A stretch of 64,000 bases of DNA from Haemonchus contortus (Eukaryota; Nematoda; Chromadorea; Rhabditida; Trichostrongylidae), in the NCBI GenBank assembly GCA_000469685.2, contig LS997563.1:35304468-35368467 (forward strand), in the 5' to 3' direction. A program made the position numbers and the translations under genes. Every line of letters begins with the position of its first letter. Within the stretch, counting starts at the first letter, position 1. The notes below the pieces were generated by a model. It was not told the origin of the DNA. It saw only the letters and a list, made by a program, of their open reading frames with translations, and did no database searches. Shown piece after piece: positions 49,351-64,000 of this stretch.

Positions 49351-52300
49351 TTTATCAGTGGTCAAATATATTCAAATCAAAAGGCAATATGTCAGGTTTG
49401 AATAAGCACGATAATTCCTAGACAATCTTATAATTTACATCAGAAGTAATCACCATTGACGGGAAAAAAGAGCAATCGAGAACGTTAGATTCTTCGATGC
49501 ATTTCAACATCTATTATGCCTTCAGATTGAGGTTCATATAAAAGAGTCATTTCAACAGAATTACAGCAAAAGAGCAGTCGAGATAATTGAAACTCTGAAA
49601 ACTTTTTGAAATATCCAGAAATGTTCCGAATTTCTCCTTCAACTTAATTATTGAGGAGAAAAAGCATGCAGTTCACCGTCACAGTCCACTTATAGTGACT
49701 TGTTCACTAGCTCATACATGAATGAATTCTGCCTAAGATATTACCCTTGACTGTTGGCATTAAAGAGATGTTCCGCCTAAAGCAGTTGAATGCTTCTTGA
49801 CTGGGCCAATCAGTTTGTAGTTAGTACTCGGAGTAGAGACGAAGGAGTAAATGTCAAGCGAAACCATGAAAACAACTTCAAGCTGGTTAATCAACTTAGG
49901 AGCGGCACATGTTTTCCCCTTGTGGGTCATACGAGAATAGCTATTTGTTACCCAAGTTTAGCTGCACTTCCCATATGGCTTTCGAATTTGTCCCATCACA
50001 AAATTAGTCGTTTCAAACAGGGCATTCTTCCTGTGAAGGCCATGTTTTGACATCCACAGCTCTTCTTTCTGGTGCTTTCATTTCTGAGGTTACAGCACAA
50101 ACATTTTTCATCAGTTTTTTTTCGTTGTTATTGCGCATACATCTTATCCCTCGTGACCCAAAGCCACTAGACTGACTATTAAATTTTCGTCTAACGAACC
50201 GGAATAATATTCACTTCTCAGCAAAGAAGATTCGCACTCGATTTACGGCCTCTATTTCACATTTCATATCCAAGAGATTTCAGTTTTTCACCAAAATTGA
50301 TGGTAAGTGGAAATATCTGTAGAAAGCTTCATGTGTCGCACTTTTGTGGTCTCGATAGTAAGGGCACTCGAGCGCATGCTAGGCTTCTGTATAGGCAAGA
50401 AGCCCCGAGTAATATTAAATCCATCATGATGTTCTTGTAAATTATTAGATTAAGTTACTAAATTTATCATTTTCGCCCTAGAAGGTGAAGCAAAGGGCGT
50501 TGACCTCAGAGCTCAACGGACACTCTTGGCTGCCGTTCTTAACCGAATGTTTTCAATGAAGGCTGTCTATTGAAGACCATTCAGTCGTGATACTGGACCC
50601 CTCATGGTTGCAGGGCATTTTCATACCTCAGTTGATAGAAATCTGGCTTTCTGGCGAAATTTTAGTAAGCGCCCTAGAAATACGAACAAATGATGCTCAA
50701 TAGCCGTCTTCCCATGTTTCCTTTCCAATGCCTTCGAGAGATGTTTGTTTGTTTCTGATTATCGGTCGAGATTGTGAATCTGCGCGTAAACCATGAAGCT
50801 AGCTTCTCTTCTAATATCAGTTTCACTTTATATCGAGGATATTCGTGGAATATTCTTCATGCCTCGTGTTACATTGGATCTCCGATTGCCAATTTCTTGC
50901 TTATTCCAGTGCCTATTAATAGGTTGATGCATAATTACTGCGGATTTTTTCGCGGCTGCTTTTCTCTCGACAATAATTTGAATATCAAATTCAGAACTTC
51001 TATAGGAATAATCTTCCTACCTTCTGCTCAACAGAAATATATCTTGAAAAACATTTCATATGCTCCACATTATGCCCTATCACTTAGGGAAAAGTTGGGG
51101 GGTGGCCCAATCACAACGTGATCTCAACGAAATTCTCGGGGATGGGACAGTCAGCCAAAGCCGAATGAAGAACGGAATGTGCTAGACACAGGTCTAGGTT
51201 CGCCCTATTCACTAACAAAAACTCCTATGGATTATCACGTCAACAGTTCGTTGAAAAATTTTCTAACGAACAGAACTTTCGATGGAATGGATGACTTAAA
51301 GGCCAACGTCAAGGCGTGGATCGCCTCCAAGCATCGAAACTTCCTCGCTTGAGGTATCCGACTGCCAGCAAATAGGAAGCAGTGCTTGCCGTAGATGGTG
51401 AATATATTCCGGAGTAGTTGTTCGAGCACGCTTTGCTAAGAATTTTTATCGTTTTTTTAATTAAAATTTGCTGAAAAAAAAGCCGCAATAATTATTCACC
51501 AACCTAATAGTTCACTTCCTACTGCACTTGCATTTTTTTGAGAAATTGATGGAAGTTCATTTCCGAACGGATATGATTTGGGCATGATGGGGATTTTAGC
51601 GTAGACCTACATACAATAATAGCATTTTATGCAAAACAGTGCTCACAACATAGAACAGAAGTAGACATTAGCTGCCTTTCGCTTGAGCATGTCTATATTG
51701 GCCCCCTCGTACAGGGTATGAAAGGCGCAACACCAGTTATCCATAATCAGTCATTCAATCATGGCTCCTAATTAGGTTCATCGCAGCCAAAATCCGTGTT
51801 AGTCGAGCACAGAAATAATAGTTGAGGTGCAAAATAACTTTTGAAGATTTACTATGTCACTAACTTTAAACTCCCTCTGCTAAGTAATAACAGCCATATT
51901 ACCTCTTCAACTCATTCACATCGACCTAGACCACATTTCTTCTGGAAATGGCCCAAACATTTATTACTGAACAGAGCAAAACAGATGTGAATCGTTTCCA
52001 GATAGCTCTCACAGGAGTTTCCTTACCATCTTCTCTGAATCTTCTATTTCTACTACTATAACTACTTCTTCTACTTCAACATTTGTTCCGCTCAGAAGCT
52101 GAACCCGTTTTCTGATGTTCTGGCTGAGAAGCTTGGCCGGGATGAAGGCCAACCAACTTTAATACTCATGCAGAGTATCATGAAAGCTTTGTTTCGGATG
52201 TCCCTTAGGTCAATTTCATTGATTGGACATACCTGAATGCTTTCCCCAAAGTTTTTACATAGTCGATAGCCTGAATGTCTGCATTTTCACACCTTTACGT

Positions 52301-53034
52301 ACGATCCAAATCGATTTCTTTGAATCTTACACTTTCATTGTTACCTTCTTCCCTCATTTCCGATCAACGCTGGTGAAGAGGAGGCAAAAATTTTTGGAAA
52401 AAAAGTTGGACAAAAGCTTGAAAGAGTAAATGAAACAATGCCAGTCGATTAAATTATATCTGTCTTTCATAATGGGGGGAGGGAGCGAATACATTGTAGG
52501 CAAAAAAAGGGCAATTAGAAGTATGTAGAGCACTACAATTGTTTCATTGTTCTCACCTCAGTCGACAATTTGAGCGGCTACGTATTAGCTGCACTTTTGA
52601 AGTTTTTCAAAGATTTCATGCTCCTCCGCTCTAAACCATTTACGAGGATTCCGATAAAGACGAAGTTCGGCTGACCTGGTCCCACTATCAGTTGCTGGGT
52701 GATTTCCAGGATCCATGAAGTGACGGTGAGTGCTCCTCCTTTGGGTTACGTGGTGCTCTGGGGGTCTCTAACTTCCGTAGGGTTGTGGAAATCTTTGGTT
52801 TGATATCCAAAAATTGTTTTTGATCCACTTTCAGGCTCTGAAGGAGGCGATATCGCCGAAACGTTAGCTAATGAATTTTTATACCAACCTCGTGGGAGTT
52901 TCGAGCAAGATTAACATCAATATACAACCATGCCGAGGTTTATGGAATCCGGAACGTGGAGACTTTACTAGATAACTTCCGCTTTTCGAAATATTCGGGC
53001 ACGCGGGCGATAATTCCTTGGAATCAACAAAGTG
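49351..53034. other. Gene-poor stretch
   Basis: No gene or recognisable element. Open frames reach 115 codons (50774-51121) but their composition is not protein-like. Confidence 0.5.
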
Positions 53035-53305
53035 GGAGTGGTGCATTGGCAAGTGGTGCACTGTCACACCCGCAGGATCCAGTGATCGAGATTGGAAGTT
53101 ATTCCTACTTTAAATAAGACGTGTTTCATTATTTCTGGATTAGACCAACTCAACCTTCCATCTCTCCGGGGACGCTTGATTGGCACCAAACTCGTTTGGG
53201 AGGATAAAAGTACTGAGATTTCCTCATTGGCTACTCGTCCCAAGTCATTGTGTAGGGCACATACGCATCCAAAACATCACTACGATTCGCAATGAGCGAA
53301 AAAGG
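53035..53305 (+). repeat. SINE family copy H
   Basis: Head GTGGGAGTGGTGCATTGGCA and AGTGGTGCACTGTCACACCC; the B-box region is damaged and slightly expanded. Body: ATTGGCACCAAACTCGTTTG, GGAGGATAAAAGTACTGAGA, CAAGTCATTGTGTAGGGCAC and ACATCACTACGATTCGCAAT. It lies about 390 bases upstream of the chemoreceptor start codon. Confidence 0.75.
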
Positions 53306-53683
53306 GGACATCCCAAAATGGGGTTGAAGATGCACTTCAACCTTCAACAACTCTCTCAGCTCCTCCATGACTCGCTTTGTGAATGTGCAAAGAATGTGCT
53401 CCAGCTCTGCGATGTGTTCAGTTCTTCAGGATCTATCGCATTATCTTTGCCGCTAGGCTTGAACAGTCGGAAAATTCATCCAATCAATTCTTATTCCTTT
53501 TTTTCGTATCATTCCTCTTTATCGAAGTGCGTTTTGGTAGTTTCTCTGTACACGTTGTATTTTGACTTAGTTTTCCGCTCGAAACTTTCTCGTAGGACTC
53601 TGCTCAGTTCAATCTTTCCGCCGTTCCGATCGTCAGTTTTTGTGCTGTTTTTAGGAATCGCTTCATTAATCGTTACATCTTCA

Positions 53684-53690
53684 GTTACAA
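53684..53690 (+). promoter_or_regulatory. Possible trans-splice acceptor ahead of the chemoreceptor start
   Basis: A pyrimidine-rich TTACATCTTCAG ends at 53684, six bases before the ATG at 53691. Many nematode mRNAs receive a spliced leader at such a site, leaving a very short 5' UTR. No promoter motif is visible. Confidence 0.4.
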
Positions 53691-60412
<6,722 letters not shown>

Positions 60413-61116
60413 GTCGGTTTACAGAGTACCCTCAATTTTTTTACATTGTGAGACTTCACAGAGCTCTTTTGGCATCTTTAGATCCCCATAGAGTTTCTCA
60501 GCCTTAGAGCACATTGCGATTTAAAATAGTGTCAACCAAGAGTAAACTGCATTATTTCCACCAAATGAGCAGTTTCAAATTTTTCAGGGCAGTTTCACCC
60601 AAAAAAATTGGGTCGCTGGAGAACCAGTTTTTCCCACTGAGTTTACATAGAATCTCTCACGATAAAGTTGTTGGAAAGTACCATTTTCGAAGAGTCGGGA
60701 AATCCCACTTTTGAAGAGAGATGTGATAGCAAGTGAAAACAAAACTCAGTGATTAACTGTTCCAACCAATTAAGGTGTTAGATTGTCTTTCCCTCCCCCT
60801 GCGTCAAATAATGGTGTGAAGACGTTAAAATGCATCCCGCAAGAGATAAAATCCGTCTGCAAGGCGCTGTACCTTTGTAAAAACTATGACTTCAAAATCA
60901 TGTATTGTAGGCGAAGAAGCGAAATTTGCTGCATAGTCGCAATGCTCACTTCAGTGGTGGTGTGATTTCAAAGCTGTACCAAGTCCGAGAGAACGTTAGG
61001 TGAGAAAAGCTTATAAAGAATTCTATTGCTCTCTGACCTCTTTGATGAGGAGCCTATATTGCGGTTACAATGAACGGTCAACGAAGTGTATGTAAACTTG
61101 GCAACTTCCAGGACGA
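60413..61116. other. Sequence downstream of exon 4
   Basis: No TM6/TM7 exon of the receptor is recognised here. Frame 60783-60965 is cysteine-rich and not Srab-like. Confidence 0.45.
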
Positions 61117-61361
61117 TGAAAACATTGATGTTATTCTTCCTGCTCAGCTGTGTGAATAGTTTTTGTTACAACTTTCTTCGAGGTTTCGTACACTGGCACA
61201 AACCGAGGTTCTCCCGTCCCCTGTTTTTCGCTCTTATTGAAGGTACGGTTTTCGAGTTCAGTTCTTTTGATTCTCCTATCTTCTACAAATTTTCGTTGCT
61301 TTCGCATTTTGCGAGAAACTTACAAGCAGGCTCATGCAGTTGTTCAGTCATCATAGATGAA

Positions 61362-61363
<2 letters not shown>
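61117..61363 (-). repeat. Inverted duplication, right unique arm (about 250 bp)
   Basis: Mirror of 56603-56854 (98-99% identical by eye), joining the AAAT/GATA array on its right. Its frame MKTLMLFFLLSCVNSFCYNF looks like a signal peptide but is shared by both copies, so conservation is uninformative. Confidence 0.95.
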
Positions 61364-62064
<701 letters not shown>

Positions 62065-63655
62065 CAGTACTGGTCAGTGAAGTATGGCGTTTTCACTTTT
62101 TCGAACGTAAACTTCTTCAAATGACTGCCATTTCATCTGGTTTTTCCACGGTGAGTACCTATCAAGGAAAGTGGTGAGGGAGCATGTTCTCAGCTGTCTA
62201 AGTAAATTGGTGAAATATTTTGAAAGACTTTACATCTTTTTTGTGGCCAAACACTAATCATACCTCTATAATCTTTAATCTGTCCTTAATTTCCAAATAA
62301 CTTAACGCAACAACTTGTATAATAGCAATATAACACTACGACCTTAATTACTTTGTTGGCATAACTCTGGCGTCCAATGACCGCTTGGCATCGGCGTGGC
62401 ATGGACTCGATGAGCTTGTCGATCTCTTCCTGTGGGATGTTCTCCCATGCCGTCTTCAGCTGAATGAACTTTTCGTGCTCATTTCGAGCTCTGAGACCTT
62501 TTACATGATGCTCAAGTCTTTCCCATAGATTTTCGATGGGATTCAGATCGGGAGACTGGGACGGCCACATCAGCAGAGGGACGTTGTTGTCTCGGAACCA
62601 TTTGGTGAGCAGCTTAGATTTGTGCTTCGGGTCGTTGTCCTGTTGGAAGATGAAGCCACGGGCGAGCAGTACTGCGGACAAACGGCCAGATAACAGTCTC
62701 CATGATATTAAGGTACATCTTCGCATCCATCTTACCCTCGATCCGGTGGAGGGGACCAACTCCTTTGCCACAAAAGCTACCGTGAACCATCACCGAACCT
62801 CCACCACCCTTCACGGTCGGCAACTGGTAACTTGGATGGTATCTGGTACCAATAGGACGCCGTACAAACTTGATTCCATCCGTCCCGAACAGCAAAAACT
62901 TCGATTCGTCGCTCCAAATGACCTTCCGCCACTGCTGAACGGTCCAGTTCTTGTGAGCATGAGCCCAATCGAGACGCGCCTTGCGATTCTTGGCAGAAAT
63001 CAGTGGCTTCTTTGCTGGGCGACGTCCAAACAGACCCGCCTCTCTCAGACGACGCTGTACAGTGCTCAAGGATGGATTTGGTCCTTCGGGTGTCGATATT
63101 TCGCGAAGAATCTCGGCCGCAGTGAGGCGCGGGTCATTCCTTGCAAGACGTACAATGTTCCTGTCGACAAGACGAGATGTCCATTCTTGCTGCTCCGGGT
63201 GTTTTTTTGACTTCAACAGATCCTGTGTCCTTATATTTCCTCCAAATCGCTTGAACACATCTAACTGAAACTCCTTGAATCTCGGAAACTTGCCTAGATG
63301 TTAGACCTTCGTGGAAGCTCCGATTTATGGCGTCAATTTGGTCTTGCCGCAAGTTTACGGTTTCCGGAATGCCTTGCCATAGCCTTAATAATCTAGTAGG
63401 TGCATGATGTGACTCAAAAACCCCAAAATTCTTAATATAAAAACAAACCAGTTATAGAATTGGAAGTGTGTGTTGGCGGGCGATTTGAAAATAAAGCGCC
63501 AAATTTGGCTGTATGTGGGCTTCTGGACTGTTTACACTAGTATAATGTTAGTAATTGTCTATGTTTCCTACTGTTTGAGTTTCCAAGGAGAAAACTTGGT
63601 TTTGCGGAAGTTATCTTTGAAAAAGTGGAAACGCATACTTCACTGACCAGTACTG
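62065..63655 (-). mobile_element. Tc1-family DNA transposon inserted in the GATA array
   Basis: 1591 bp with terminal inverted repeats starting CAGTACTGGTCAGTGAAGTA at both ends. About 45-50 bases pair, with one gap and a few mismatches. TA flanks each end (62063-62064 and 63656-63657); the TA belongs to the GATA repeat, the canonical Tc1 target. One transposase remnant lies inside on the minus strand. High TIR identity suggests recent arrival. Confidence 0.95.
62286..63390 (-). pseudogene. Tc1-family transposase (DD34E), frameshifted
   Basis: Read in three overlapping minus-strand frames. N-terminal helix-turn-helix: RQDQIDAINRSFHEGLTSRQ and VSVRCVQAIWRKYKDTGSVE. Second DNA-binding part: LVDRNIVRLARNDPRLTAAE and GPNPSLSTVQRRLREAGLFG. 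Catalytic core: VIWSDESKF (first Asp), GGGSVMVHGSFCGKGVGPL, GFIFQQDNDPKHKSKLL (second Asp), SQSPDLNPIENLWERLE (Glu). Thirty-four residues separate the second Asp from Glu, so the triad is DD34E, as in Tc1, and is intact. Frame changes lie near 63180 and near 62680, and a likely ATG upstream (about 63380, MARHSGNRKL) is out of frame too. The copy cannot make full transposase unless these are sequencing errors. C-terminal readings end at 62286. Confidence 0.92.

Positions 63656-64000
<345 letters not shown>

Noticed and set aside
62536..63210. 224-codon plus-strand open frame
   Set aside because: Antisense shadow of the Tc1 transposase.

Overview
The window looks like nuclear DNA from a parasitic nematode, most likely a clade V strongylid such as a hookworm. 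That placement is inference. It rests on a split gene for a nematode-only chemoreceptor (Srab class, 53.7-60.4 kb, + strand) with short exons and GT/AG introns. A nematode-style repeat complement agrees with it: RTE-type and CR1-like LINE retrotransposons, Tc1 and maT-like DNA transposons, a dispersed tRNA-derived SINE, and long tetranucleotide arrays. There is no sign of bacterial operons, ribosome binding sites or dense coding. Most of the 64 kb is intergenic or intronic sequence of unknown function.

Layout. 0-31 kb is gene-poor: two minus-strand RTE 3' remnants (about 380-715 and 7.94-8.73 kb), two decayed maT-like transposons (10459-11801, + strand; 21302-22586, - strand), a GC-rich island (about 16.33-16.64 kb) and scattered SINE copies. 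31.1-35.26 kb holds one nearly complete CR1-like LINE (ORF1 with coiled coil, ORF2 with APE endonuclease and reverse transcriptase) broken by a nonsense codon in ORF1 and a late frameshift in ORF2. 35-53 kb is again gene-poor. It carries two inverted-repeat (foldback) structures at 39799-40168 and 45729-46133, a roughly 500 bp ATAC array, a SINE copy containing its own hairpin, and a possible decayed host exon at 43.31-43.64 kb.

53.69-60.41 kb contains four recognisable exons of a seven-transmembrane Srab-type receptor, covering TM1 to TM5; the TM6-TM7 exons are not visible. Intron 1 carries a TATC array and a SINE. The stretch between exons 3 and 4 carries an antisense RTE endonuclease remnant and a minus-strand SINE. 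From 61.36 kb to the window end runs a GATA array, interrupted by one Tc1 element (62065-63655) with matching terminal inverted repeats, a TA duplication and a frameshifted DD34E transposase.

The most striking structure is an inverted pair of nearly identical 250 bp segments (about 56603-56854 and 61117-61363; 3 differences seen), each joined to a long tetranucleotide array. They enclose a 4.3 kb block holding receptor exons 2-4 but not exon 1. It is either a real inverted duplication able to flip part of a gene, or an assembly artefact. A second notable item is the dispersed SINE family of about 300 bp with tRNA-like A and B boxes, present in roughly nine copies.
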